Shown here piece after piece: positions 46,479 through 56,800 of a DNA stretch of 64,000 nucleotides. The notes under the pieces were generated by a model. The model worked only from the letters and a program-made list of their open reading frames with translations, was not told the DNA's origin and ran no database searches. Made by a program: the position numbers and the translations under genes. Position 1 is the first letter of the stretch. The number at the start of each line of letters is the position of its first letter. This DNA comes from Streptomyces uncialis. GTDB lineage: Bacteria > Actinomycetota > Actinomycetes > Streptomycetales > Streptomycetaceae. The stretch lies in contig NZ_LFBV01000002.1 of NCBI RefSeq assembly GCF_001905345.1, forward strand, positions 1,240,001 to 1,304,000. The letters run 5' to 3'.

Positions 46479-47105
46479 ATGAGCGACGAGACACCGCGTC
46501 CGGGCGACGGGACATCCCGTCCGGGCGGTGCGGGTCCGCGTCCGGGCGGCGAAGGCCTGCGCCCGGGTGGCGAGGGTCCGCGTCCCGGTGGTGAGGGTCC
46601 GCGTCCGGGTGGTGCGGGTCCGAACCCTCCGCCGACGGGAGGTGCGGGGGCGCCGCAGGGTGCCGGGGGCACACCGTGGGATCACGGGCGGGCCCCGGCG
46701 CCCGACGACTCGCGCAGGGAGTGGGTGCTGGGCGGGGTGCTGTTCGCGGGGGTGCTGCTGCTGTGCAACGGGGTGCTGGCGATCCTTCAGGGGATCTCCG
46801 CGATCGCCCAGGACGACGTGTACGAGTCGGTGGGCTCGTATGTGTACGACATCAATCTGACGGGGTGGGGGTGGCTGCTGCTGGGGCTCGGGGTGCTCGC
46901 GGCGGTGACCGGGTGGGGGCTGCTGAGCAACGCGGACTGGGCGCGGATCGCCGGGATCGTGCTGGCCTCGCTGAGTCTTGTGGCGCAGTTCCTGTTCCTG
47001 CCGTACCAGCCGGTGTGGGCGGTGATCATGATCGCGATCGATGTCTTCGTGATCTGGGCGCTGGTGGCCTACCGGCCTGTCCGTGGTGGGGGGTCCCACG
47101 TGTGA
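46479..47105 (+). CDS. Four-helix membrane protein (DUF7144-like)
   Basis: 208 residues. A soluble N-terminus of about 85 residues with RPGGEGPRPGGEG repeats is followed by four hydrophobic segments: VLGGVLFAGVLLLCNGVLAIL, WGWLLLGLGVLAAVTGWGLL, IAGIVLASLSLVAQFLFLPY and VWAVIMIAIDVFVIWALVAY. The membrane part, with IAQDDVYE...YDINLTGWGW between helices 1 and 2, resembles a common actinobacterial family of unknown role. The ATG at 46479 follows GAGAAAGG. A repeat block follows downstream. Confidence 0.78.
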   Translation: MSDETPRPGDGTSRPGGAGPRPGGEGLRPGGEGPRPGGEGPRPGGAGPNPPPTGGAGAPQGAGGTPWDHGRAPAPDDSRREWVLGGVLFAGVLLLCNGVLAILQGISAIAQDDVYESVGSYVYDINLTGWGWLLLGLGVLAAVTGWGLLSNADWARIAGIVLASLSLVAQFLFLPYQPVWAVIMIAIDVFVIWALVAYRPVRGGGSHV

Positions 47106-47636
47106 CGGTTCCTTCCCCTGTTCCGGGTGGGGGCGTCCCCCGTTCGGCGTGACGCCCCTTCCCGGGTCCGGGGGGCGGGGTCCCCCTCGGTTCCGTGGGC
47201 CCCCGGGTCTCGTGTGCCCGTTCCTCGCTTCGTTCGTGCGGGACGCTTCGCTTGCGGTTCCGGGGGCTGTCCGGCTGGACGCGTTTGTTCCTGTGCGGGT
47301 CGTTCGGTGGGTGCGCAGTTCCTCGCGCCCCTGGATGCTGCCCCCGGTCCGTTGTTCTTCGGGTGCGGGTCTGCCCTCGTTTTTGCGCAGTTCCCCGCGC
47401 CCCTGGGTTGTGCCTCTTGCGGTTCCCGTTCGGGTCCGGGTGGTGCTTGGTTCCTCGCGCCCCTGGATGCTGCCCCGGTCGGTTGTTCTTCGGGTGCGGG
47501 TTTGCCCTCGTTTTTGCGCAGTTCCTCGCGCCCCTGGGGCTCCACACCTGGGCGTGCTTGTTCCTGTGCGGGGGCGTGACCGTCGTGGCCGGGCCTGTTC
47601 CGGGGGGCTGGGGCGGAAGGGAGTTGGGTAGGGCGT
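47106..47636. repeat. Intergenic repeat block B
   Basis: The core GCGCAGTTCC[CT]CGCGCCCCTGG occurs near 47313, 47385 and 47515, with a truncated unit near 47449, spaced about 72 and 65 bp. Inter-core segments (TTGTTCTTCGGGTGCGGGT and others) match those of block A. No gene is supported in these 530 bp. Confidence 0.8.
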
Positions 47637-48845
47637 ATGGGGTATTCGGGCACCCTTCTTCTGATTCTTGCCGTCGCTGTGGTCGCGCCTCTGCTCGCGT
47701 ACGGGCTGGGGCGGTGGGTACGGGTGCCGTTGGTCATCTTCGAGATCGGGCTCGGGATCGTCGTCGGGCCCGACCTGCTGGGGCTGGCGCACGACGATCC
47801 GGCGATCGACACCCTGTCCGACCTGGGACTGACGATGCTGATCTTCCTCGCGGGCTACGAGATCGAGTTCGCCGCCGTACGCGGGGACACCCTGCGCCGC
47901 GCGGTGTGGGCCTGGCTGCTGGCGCTGGCGGCGGGGCTCGGGGTCGCGTTCGCGGTGAACGGCGGTGACACCGCCAAGAGTTTTGTGATCGGCACGGCCC
48001 TCACCAGTACCGCGCTCGGCACGATCCTGCCCATCCTGCGCGACACCGGAGAACTCAAGGGCCGTTTCGGCACCGTGGTGCTGGCCTTCGGGGCGGTGGG
48101 TGAGTTCGGGCCGATCATCGCGATGGCCCTGCTGCTCGGCGGACGTTCGCCCGGGGTGTCCACCGCGCTGCTCGCGGCCTTCGCCGCCGTCACGGCGTGC
48201 GCCGTGTACTGGGCGATGCGGCCCCGTCCCCCGTGGTTCGCGCGGATCGTCGCGCGGACCCTGCACACCAGCGGACAGTTCGCCGTCCGGTTCGTGATGC
48301 TGCTGCTCGGCGCGATGCTGGCGCTCTCCGCGGTGTTCGGGCTCGACACACTGCTCGGCGCGTTCGCCGCGGGGCTGCTGACCCGGCTGGTGCTGACCGG
48401 CGCGGTACCGGAGAGCAGCGCGGAGATCCTGGGCAAGGTCGAGGCGATGGGGTTCGGGTTCCTCGTGCCGGTCTTCTTCGTCGTCACGGGTATCGGGTTC
48501 GATCTGCGGTCGCTGCTGGACGGTGGGCGTGAACTGATCCTGCTCGCCCTGTTCCTGCTGCTGTTCCTCCTGGTGAGAGGCGTCCCGGTGTATCTGCTCG
48601 CACCGCGCGACCTGCCCCGCCGCGACCGCACCGCCCTCACCCTGTACTCGTCGACCGCGCTGCCCCTGGTCGTGGCCATCACCACGATCGGGCTGGACGA
48701 CGGCACGGTCACCGCGGGCGAGGCGGCGGCCCTCGTGGGCGCCGCGATGGTCTCGGTGCTGGTGTTCCCGCTGCTCGCGTCCCGGCACCGCAGGGTGTCC
48801 GGCGCCCCGGCCGAGGGGACGGCCACCGCGACGGAGGCGTGGTGA
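47637..48845 (+). CDS. CPA2-family cation/proton antiporter
   Basis: 402 residues, about 12 membrane helices, full NhaP/KefB-like transport domain. LVIFEIGLGIVVGPDLLG, LGLTMLIFLAGYEIEF, ALTSTALGTILPILRD (the discontinuous helix region) and FGLDTLLGAFAAGLLTR are diagnostic. The protein lacks the cytoplasmic TrkA/RCK domain. It probably exchanges sodium or potassium for protons. The ATG at 47637 lies directly after repeat block B. Confidence 0.88.
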   Translation: MGYSGTLLLILAVAVVAPLLAYGLGRWVRVPLVIFEIGLGIVVGPDLLGLAHDDPAIDTLSDLGLTMLIFLAGYEIEFAAVRGDTLRRAVWAWLLALAAGLGVAFAVNGGDTAKSFVIGTALTSTALGTILPILRDTGELKGRFGTVVLAFGAVGEFGPIIAMALLLGGRSPGVSTALLAAFAAVTACAVYWAMRPRPPWFARIVARTLHTSGQFAVRFVMLLLGAMLALSAVFGLDTLLGAFAAGLLTRLVLTGAVPESSAEILGKVEAMGFGFLVPVFFVVTGIGFDLRSLLDGGRELILLALFLLLFLLVRGVPVYLLAPRDLPRRDRTALTLYSSTALPLVVAITTIGLDDGTVTAGEAAALVGAAMVSVLVFPLLASRHRRVSGAPAEGTATATEAW

Positions 48846-49057
48846 ACGGCCACCGCGACTGAAACGTGGTGAGGGGTCCCGTACCCGGGTGGGCGCGGGT
48901 GGGCATCAGCCGTTCGGACGACCCGGGGGACCGCCACCCGGGTGCCGGTGCGGCACGGTCCACGGGGGAGGGTGGTGGGGGGTGGGACGGGCTGCCTGGC
49001 CCCTCGTCCTTGTCCCCGCGCTCCGCGCGCCCGCTCCCCGACCGACAGGAGGCCGCT

Positions 49058-50293
49058 GTGCCGCGTACCCGTCCGTCCCCCGCCGTACGGAAACCGGCCC
49101 GCCGCACGTCGTCGCATGTCGCGGTGACCCTCCTCGCCGCCGCGCTCCTGGGCGCCTGCGCCACCGGCCCCGAGGCCCCCGGCGACAGCACCCGTACGAC
49201 GGGCGCCGCCCGGGACCGGCCCACCGCGACGCCCGACCCGCGCCTCCCGCACCCCGCGCCGTCCGGCACCGGGACGGACGCCGTCACCCCCGAGCCGTCC
49301 GGCACCGGCAAGGAACCCGTCACCTCCGCCGGGGATCTGCTGGTGGCCGACTTCGGCGGGGACACCGTCACGTTCCTCGACCCGGTGGACGGACCGACCG
49401 GCTCCGTACGGGTGGGCACCGCCCCGTACGGCATCGCGCTCGGGGACGACGGCCGGGCGTGGGTGGCCACCGCGGAGGGGGTCGCCGTCGTGGACACCCG
49501 TACCCGCCGCTCCCTCGGACGCGTCCCGTACCGGACCGGGACCGGGCCCGTCACCGGGGGCGAGTACCGCGGCGGCGGCATGGGCATCGCCCTCGCGCCG
49601 GACGGCGAACGGCTCTACGTCGGGGTGAACGTGCCGGACGGGCCGGGGGTGCTGGAGGTCGTCGACACCGCGAAACGCGAGGTCACCGCCACGGTCCCGG
49701 TCGGGCGCCGGCCCTTCGACGTGGACGTGGCCCGGGACGGCGCCGAGGTGTACGTGACGAACCACGACTCGTTCGACGTCACCGCCGTCCGCGCGGACAC
49801 CCTCGCGCCCCGCCGGTTCGAGGTCGCCCCGTACGGCACCGAGGGCGGCCTCGGGTCCTGGCTGAAGCCGCACTACGCGGTGGTCCGTGCCGACGGACGG
49901 CTGCTGCTGCCGTTCGAGGGCGAGCGGCTGGCGGTGCTGGACCCCCGGACGGGACGGGTCACCGTCGAGCCGATGACCGCGGACACCCATCAGCACGGTG
50001 CCGCGCTCACCCCCGACGGCACCCTGCTGGTCGTGGGCACCGGACCGGTCGGCGACGCCACCGGACCGCCCTCGCTGACGGTCCGGGCCCCGGACGGTAC
50101 GGAGCGGACCGTCCCGCTCCAGGGCCCGCACGAGGACGTGGCCGTCTCCCGCGACGGCCGTACCGCGTACGTCACCGGCGGGTTCACCCGCGCCGGGTCC
50201 TGGGACGGGATCACCGTCGTGGACCTGGACCGGGGGACGACCCGCCGCCTGCCCGGTGGTGACCGCCCGCTGGGCGCGGTGGTCCTCCCGTGA
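49058..50293 (+). CDS. YncE-like beta-propeller lipoprotein
   Basis: 411 residues from the GTG at 49058 (ACAGGAGG upstream). The signal peptide ends in a lipobox LLGAC, so the mature protein is probably lipid-anchored outside the membrane. A Thr/Pro-rich linker precedes a seven-bladed propeller of YVTN type: DLLVADFGGDTVTFLDP, GIALGDDGRAWVATAEGVAVVD, IALAPDGERLYVGVNVP, VDVARDGAEVYVTNHDSFDVTAV and AVSRDGRTAYVTGGF. Such propellers bind partners or surface ligands; no enzyme motif is visible. Confidence 0.85.
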   Translation: MPRTRPSPAVRKPARRTSSHVAVTLLAAALLGACATGPEAPGDSTRTTGAARDRPTATPDPRLPHPAPSGTGTDAVTPEPSGTGKEPVTSAGDLLVADFGGDTVTFLDPVDGPTGSVRVGTAPYGIALGDDGRAWVATAEGVAVVDTRTRRSLGRVPYRTGTGPVTGGEYRGGGMGIALAPDGERLYVGVNVPDGPGVLEVVDTAKREVTATVPVGRRPFDVDVARDGAEVYVTNHDSFDVTAVRADTLAPRRFEVAPYGTEGGLGSWLKPHYAVVRADGRLLLPFEGERLAVLDPRTGRVTVEPMTADTHQHGAALTPDGTLLVVGTGPVGDATGPPSLTVRAPDGTERTVPLQGPHEDVAVSRDGRTAYVTGGFTRAGSWDGITVVDLDRGTTRRLPGGDRPLGAVVLP

Positions 50294-50331
50294 CCGGGAA
50301 CGGGTGCGCCCACCGGTGAACGCCCGGGGGG

Positions 50332-50715
50332 TCAGCCTCCCGCCACCGCCGAGTAGATCCCCACCGCCGTGCCGAACGGGGCCAGCGTCTCGCCCGCGTC
50401 CGCGAGGATGTCGCGGACGGTCCGGGCGAACCGCCGCAGACGGCTCGGCTGGGGCTCCGGCAGCCGGGCCTCCTCCTCCAGCTGGGCCACGGCCGTGTCG
50501 AGTTCGGCGGCGTCCCGCTCCGGGAGCTCCGCCCGGACCTGGGCGATCTCCGTGCGGAGCTGCTCGATCAGCTCCAGCAGCGCGGGCGCCTCGGGGGCGG
50601 CCACGCCGTCGTTCACCGTGCCCGTGCCGTCACCGACATTGCCGATGTTCACCTTCGCGTGGTCGCCGGACACGCTGCCGACGGGGCCCTTGAAGGTGTT
50701 GCGTACCTCTGCCAT
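50332..50715 (-). CDS. Small coiled-coil protein with GPVG tag, companion of the giant ATPase
   Basis: 127 residues from the ATG at 50715 (AAGGA upstream). Residues 8-17 read FKGPVGSVSG followed by DH, matching the tag FRGPVGAVTG-DH at the C-terminus of the 2650-residue protein encoded 97 bp upstream on the same strand. The rest is a charged helical pair (LLELIEQLRTEIAQVRAELPERDAAELDTAVAQLEEEARLPEPQPSRLRRFARTVRDIL) and a hydrophobic tail (TLAPFGTAVGIYSAVAGG). It resembles short Streptomyces helical proteins of the DUF5955 type, but I am not sure. A shared tag suggests the two proteins assemble together (inference). Confidence 0.78.
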   Translation of the reverse strand: MAEVRNTFKGPVGSVSGDHAKVNIGNVGDGTGTVNDGVAAPEAPALLELIEQLRTEIAQVRAELPERDAAELDTAVAQLEEEARLPEPQPSRLRRFARTVRDILADAGETLAPFGTAVGIYSAVAGG

Positions 50716-50812
50716 GGAGATCAGGTCCTTCTGTCGTGGTTCCCCCGGGACGGCTCGGTGCCGTTCCGGGCTGGTACGGACGCCCGCCCGCGGGACGCGG
50801 GGCGGCGCGCGG

Positions 50813-53800
50813 TCAGGGGGGCGTCTCCTCCCCCGGCCCGGGGGAGGACACCTCGTCGACACGGACATCGGTGTGGTCGCCGGTCACCGCGCCCACCGGG
50901 CCCCGGAAGTCGTTCGTGCGCCGTTCCACCCGTGTGTCGGCCCGCGCGTTGGTGATGACGGTGATGCCGGACGGGGGCGCGGGGAGCGGGACGGGGTCGG
51001 CCGGGAGGGTGCGGCGGAGCTCGTCCGCGAGTTCGCCGGGGGTGGTGGTCCGGGGTGCGCGGGGCTCCTTGAGGATCGTGTAGAGGATCTTGCCGACCGG
51101 TCCGGCCACCAGCACATTGGTCTCCGCGACCGCCGTACCGGGCTCGTCGGGCCACGGCAGCCGCCGCTCCGGGTCGAGGAGCTGGTGCAGCAGGGCCGCG
51201 AGGGCCACCGTGTCGTGCTGCGGGGTGCGCGGCACACCCGCGTCGCACGCCGGGCGGTAGTAGACGGAGTCCCACGGCGGGGGGACGACCTCCCCGGGCC
51301 GCGCCGGATCGGGCGTACCGCTGTGGCCCCAGCCGCTGAGCCGTACCTCGCCGTCGACCAGCGCCAGATTGTCCGGGTGGATGTCGCCGTGGGTCACCGC
51401 GTGCCGCCGGTACACCTCGTCCAGTACCTGGGCCGCGTCCACGATCCAGCGCACCGCCCGCTCCGGGGGCACGTCCTCGTTCTCCAGGCAGCGGGTGAAC
51501 GACCGGCCGCCCACGTCCTCCTGGAGGAACCAGCGCCCGCAGTGCCGCCAGGCGCCCGGCAGCGCCAGACCCACCTCCCGGGCGACCCGGTCGTACCGCG
51601 CGACGGCCGCCGCCGCGTCGCCCTCCTGGAGCCAGGTCGCCCGGTACTTCAGCCCGCGCGCGTCCCGGACCCGGGCGACGAGGACCCCGTCGCGTTCGTC
51701 CCGGCTCACGACCTGGAGGCCCTCGCGCAGCAACTGCACGGTCTCCGGGGTCTGTTCCTCGGCCGCCCGGTGCCGCCCGCTGTCGAACCAGCGTTCCACG
51801 ATCGGGTTCACCCAGGCCAGGCTCGCCGGATCGCGGCCCTCCCGGCGCAGCAGCCCCAGATCGATGTAGTCGGCCAGCTCACCCGACTTCGTGTCGCTCC
51901 AGCCCGCCTTGACGTCGCTCTCCCAGCGGCTGTCCTTGAGCCGGTCCGCGACCTCGAACAGCAGCGGCGGGATCTTCTCCGGCGCGTCGTACTGGTCGAG
52001 CAGCCCGGTGACCGCGCCCTCGCTGGTGGCGATGGAGTGCACCGCCTCCCGTACGAGCCGCGGATCGATCACCCGGCGGTCCCGGTCCTTCAGCAGCTTC
52101 GCCAGCGCCTCACCGAGCAGATGCAGATGGTACGGATGCCCCAGGGTCGCCTCGTACGCGGCGATCGCCGAACGGTTCAGGACCTCCACCCGGGTCCCGC
52201 CGCCGTCGTCGGGGAAACCCTGGTGGATGACCTCCAGCGCCGGGTCGGAGTCCAGCAGCCCGATCGGCAGCGGCTGCGCGATGTCGGTGTCCAGCTTGGT
52301 GCCCCCGAGCAGGGTCTCCAGCTGGGCGTGCGTGCACGAGCCGCTGAACAGCAGCGCGATCTCCCCGCGCTGGGTGAGGTCCCGCAGCATCCCGAACGCC
52401 CGGCGCTTCGCCTCGACGTCCGACTTGTAGCCGCGCAGCAGGTCCTGGCACTCGTCGATGATCACCAGCGGCTTGACGACGTCCCCGGGCCACATCGTCC
52501 GGCGCACCCCGTCCCACCACGCGGCGAACGACGCCACCTCCACCGGCTCGCTGCGCCGCCGCAGCTCCGCCAGCGCCGCCGACGGGTCCGCGTCCGGGTG
52601 GACCCGGCTGAGCAGACCCTCGATGTCCGCGGCGACCAGCGGCAGCAGATTGCGCACCGGATGCTCCTGCGACTGCCCGCTGACCAGCGCCGGGAACAGA
52701 TGCGGCACCGGCCAGCCGGACGGCGGCGGCAGCTCGTCCCCGGGGGAGTTGCGCAGCCGCCGCAGATGCTCGATCAGCGAGGTCTTGCCCGCGCGCCGCG
52801 CTCCGGTGATGAACTGCGGGCTGACCGGGGCGTGCGGCGCGTCCTCGAACGCCCGCCGGATCTCCGCCTTCTCCAGCCGGCGGCCCACGAACATGTCCTT
52901 GCCGGTGGTGATCCGCGGGGTGAACCGCTGGCGCACCGACCCCCGCCGCTCCAGCGGCTCCACCGGCACCGGATGCCCGACGGGCTCCGACCAGCCCTCG
53001 CCGGGGAACCGCCAGCGCAGCGTCAGGGTCACCTCCCGCGCGCGGGAGTCGATGACGAGGGACCCCTTGCGGGACTCCTCCGGCGTCAGCTCCCCGCTCT
53101 CCCACTCGTACGCGGCGCCCTCGCAGCCCACCCGCACGACCTCCGGCGGCTGCTGTCCGGCCCGCAGCTCGAACACCGCCTCCACCGGGCCGCTCCCGAT
53201 CCGGGTCGCCCGCGGCTCCGCCAGCACCGGCTCGCCCTGCTGCAACCGCCGCTGCGCGGTGTGCTGCCAGTGGACGCGCAGTGCTCGCTGCACGGTCAGG
53301 ACGGGCGGGCCGAACGCGCTCTCCCGCAGCAGGGTGTCCTCGGCGAGCGGGTCGCTCTCGGCGAGCGCGGCGGCGGTCCGCGCGGTCAGCTCGGCCACGG
53401 AGTCCGTGCCGGGTCCGCGGGGCGCCAGCCGGGCCGTCGCGAGGATCAGCCGCGCCTGCCGGTCCCAGCATCCCGCGAGCCGTTCGGCCACGGCCCCGGT
53501 CAGCGGGTCCACCCCGGCCGCGAGGAACGCCATGAACCGGGCCACCCGCTCGGGCAGTTCCGTGTCCGGCGGCAGCTCCGCGATCTCGGCGGCCAGCCGT
53601 ACGGCCTCCCCGGGCGGCGGCCCGACGGACGGCGCGGCGGGACGTTCCAGCAGCTCACGGGCGGCCGTCACCGGGTCCGGATGGCCGTGCCGGGCGCACA
53701 GCTCCTCCAGCGGGGCCCGCACCTCGGCGGGGCTCGCGCCGCTGTCCCCGGCCTCCCGCAGCCGGGCCAGCGCCGCGCCGACCCGGCCCATCCCGGCGTA

Positions 53801-56800
53801 CGCGCGGAACTGGTGCAGCTTGCGCGCGGCCACCTCGCGGCGCTGGTCGGGACCCTTGCGGTTGCCGTGCTGACGGGTGCGGCGCAGGAACGACAGCAGC
53901 CGCGGCGGGTCGTCCGCCAGATGCCGCGCCACCCGGTCGATCTGCTCGGGCGGCAGGACCGGTACGCCCTTGGAGTTGAGGATCTCCGGCAGATCGGCGG
54001 CCAGCGCGTCCGTGACGAGACGGGCCGCCGGCCGGTCGCGCTCCCCGGCCAGCCGGTAGTGCGCGATGGCCTCGTCGGTGAGCCGGCCGTCCCCGCCGCG
54101 GTGCGCGAGGAGCGCCGCGACCGCGGCGGCCCGCATCCCCGGCTGCCCCGGCCGCAGCTTGCCGTACTCCAGCAGCAGCGCCGCCGCCGCCGCGGGCCGC
54201 CCGCACATGCCCTGCCCGGCCCGCAGCCCGACCTGCGCCCACACATCGCGTTCGGTGCGCCACCAGTGCGGCGCCGCCGTGAGCAGGGCGTCCGCCCGCT
54301 CGTAGCGGGCGCGGGCGTAGTCGAGCTGGACGAGGATCTCCTGGCGGATCTGCGGGGTGCCCGCCAGATCGGACAGCCCGCGGATCTCGTCGTCCGTCTC
54401 CTCCTTCTCGGTGGCGCTCAGCTCGGGCAGGTCGTGCAGCCGGATCAGGCACATCGCGGCGGCGTTGGCGATGCCCGCGTGCCAGGGCCGCTCCTTCACC
54501 AGCTCCCGCGCGTACGCGGCGGCGGCCTCCCAGTCCTCCCGCTCGGCCGCCACGATCATGTCGGTGGCGTCGGCGAGCAGTTCGGGCGGCGCGTCCCGCT
54601 CCGCGAGCCGCGCCTTCTTGTGCGCCTTGAGCGCCGTGGTCAGCGAACCCCGGTTCGGGGTCGGCCGGTAGCGGATCAGCGCGTGCTGGTCGAGGAAGTC
54701 GACGGCGGTCCCGTACGACTCCTCCAGCAGCGCCACCGCCCGCTCCCGCGGGGTACCGGCGTCCAGCCGCACCCGGGGCCGGACGACCTGCACCGCCTTC
54801 TCGGCGCGCTGCCCCTCCGGGTCGAGGAGGTACGCCGCCTCCGCGCAGCTCTGGTTGCGGGTCAGCGCCTGCTGCGCGTAGGTGACCCGGCCGTCGCCGT
54901 CCCCGAGTTCGTCACTGGCCTTCGCGAGGGTCAGATAGTGCTCGAAGCCCGCGTCCGGCCGCAGATGCGCGAGCAGCGCGTCCCGCAGCTCCGGGAGCCG
55001 GCCCGCCTCCCGGGCGATCCGGACCGCCGGACCCAGCAGCTCCGGGTGGGCCCCGGTGTCGTCGATCCACCGGGCGAGCAGCTCCCACGCCTCGGCCGTC
55101 ATCCGCGCCGTCTCCAGCACCATCACCAGGGCGGCGGCGGTCGCCGGTTCCGGCGGCTGGAGCGGGAACAGCTCCCGGACGGTGGCGACATGGCGTTCCT
55201 GGCCGCCCCGGTCGAGCCGGATCGCCTTGCGGACGGCGTCGGCGGCGAGCCGGAAGTGATGGGTGCTCGGGGCGTTGCGGCACTGGGCGACCAGCCGGGC
55301 GGCGGTGGACTCCGCCTCGGTGACGTACAGCGCGGCGCGCGGCGGCCGGTGCGCCGGGGTCCGCGCGGCCTGCCCGCGCACCACCGGGGCGGGCCGGTGC
55401 GCGGGCTGCGGCACGGCCCGGCCGGCCGCCCCGAACAGCTCCGCCAGCTCCCGGTTCTGCTGCGCGGTGAACCACCGGGTGGTGACCCGCGCGTGGTACA
55501 CGAACGTGTCGGCGGCGGCCGTCAGCCGCCCCGTCGCCGCGTACGCGCAGCCCAGGTTCCAGGCGGCGCCCGCGGTCAGCCACATCTCGTCCGCGTAGGC
55601 GCTGTGCAGCCGCAGCGCGTCCTCGGGGCGGCCGGAGATGATGAGCTGGCCCAGCGCGTTGCCGAGGGCGACGGGATGGGCGCGGACCGCGTCGGTCCAC
55701 AGATCGACCAGATCGTTCTGCGTTGCCAGGGCCGGGGGGTTCTGCGCCCGCCAGATCGCGACCAGGGACGCCTCCGGCTCCACGATCCGCACCAGATGCG
55801 GCTGGATCTCCTGGCGGTCCCCGCGCACCGGAGAGCCCACGTCCTCCCGGACCGGCGGGCACGCCGGGTTCAGCTCCTCCAGGATGCTGCCCGCCCGCGC
55901 GGCCTGGTCCCGCAGATGCAGGATGCGCGGCAGCCGCTCGGGGGAGATCCACTGCACACAGCTCTGGAGCACCTCCACGGCCTCGTCCCAGTACCGGTGG
56001 TCCATCAGCCAGGCCGCGAGGTCCCGCACCGCGAAGTCGTCCCGGATCTCCAGGACGGCCTTGATGACCAGGTTCAGGGTGCCCGGCGGCGGCAGGCTCA
56101 TCCGGGTGGACCGCAGATGCGCGAGGACGGTCGCGAGATCGCGGCCGGGGCGGGGCCGCCCCGAGCGCGCCTCCGCGAGCAGTTCGGGCAGCTGCCCCTC
56201 GAACAGGGCCTGCGCGTCGTCGGGTTCGCGGTCACCGGTCCGGAAGGAACCCGACCCGTACGCGGGGGTCCGCTGCGGTGCGGAGGCCCGCTCCAGGCGT
56301 TCCTCCAGCGGCTGTGTCCAGTGCGGTCCGGCGCCCTTGGCGCGCGCCTGGCCCAGCTGTTCGCGGGCGAGCCCCAGATCGGTGCAGCGGCGGTCGAGGG
56401 CGACCCGCGCCAGCTCCACATGGTGCCGCCAGCTCAGCTCGCCCCGGGCCGCCTCGATCCGGCCGGTCGCCGCGCGGGCCGCCGCCAGATCGCCGCGTTC
56501 GCGGTGGATACGCATCAGCAGATACGCGGCGGGCGCCGACGGGTTGGCGCGCAGCAGTTCGTCGAGGAGCCGGACGGCGTCGTCGGTCCGGCCCCCGTCG
56601 TGGAGCTCCTTGGCCCGCGCGGCGAGCGCCGGTTCGTCCACCGGCGCGGCGGCCGGGCCGGGCGCGGCGGCCGTGGCACCCGGGGAGGCCGTGGCACCCG
56701 GCGCGGGCGCCGGGGCCGGGGCCGGTACGCGCGGCAGCGGCGAGGGCGTCCCGAGCCGCCCGCAGTACGCGTCGACGGCCGCCCGCTGGTCGGGCGCCAC

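Noticed and set aside
45744..48788. Minus-strand open frame of 1014 codons across the membrane-protein and antiporter genes
   Set aside because: It has repeat-like Arg/Pro/His composition and is opposite to clear transporters on the plus strand.
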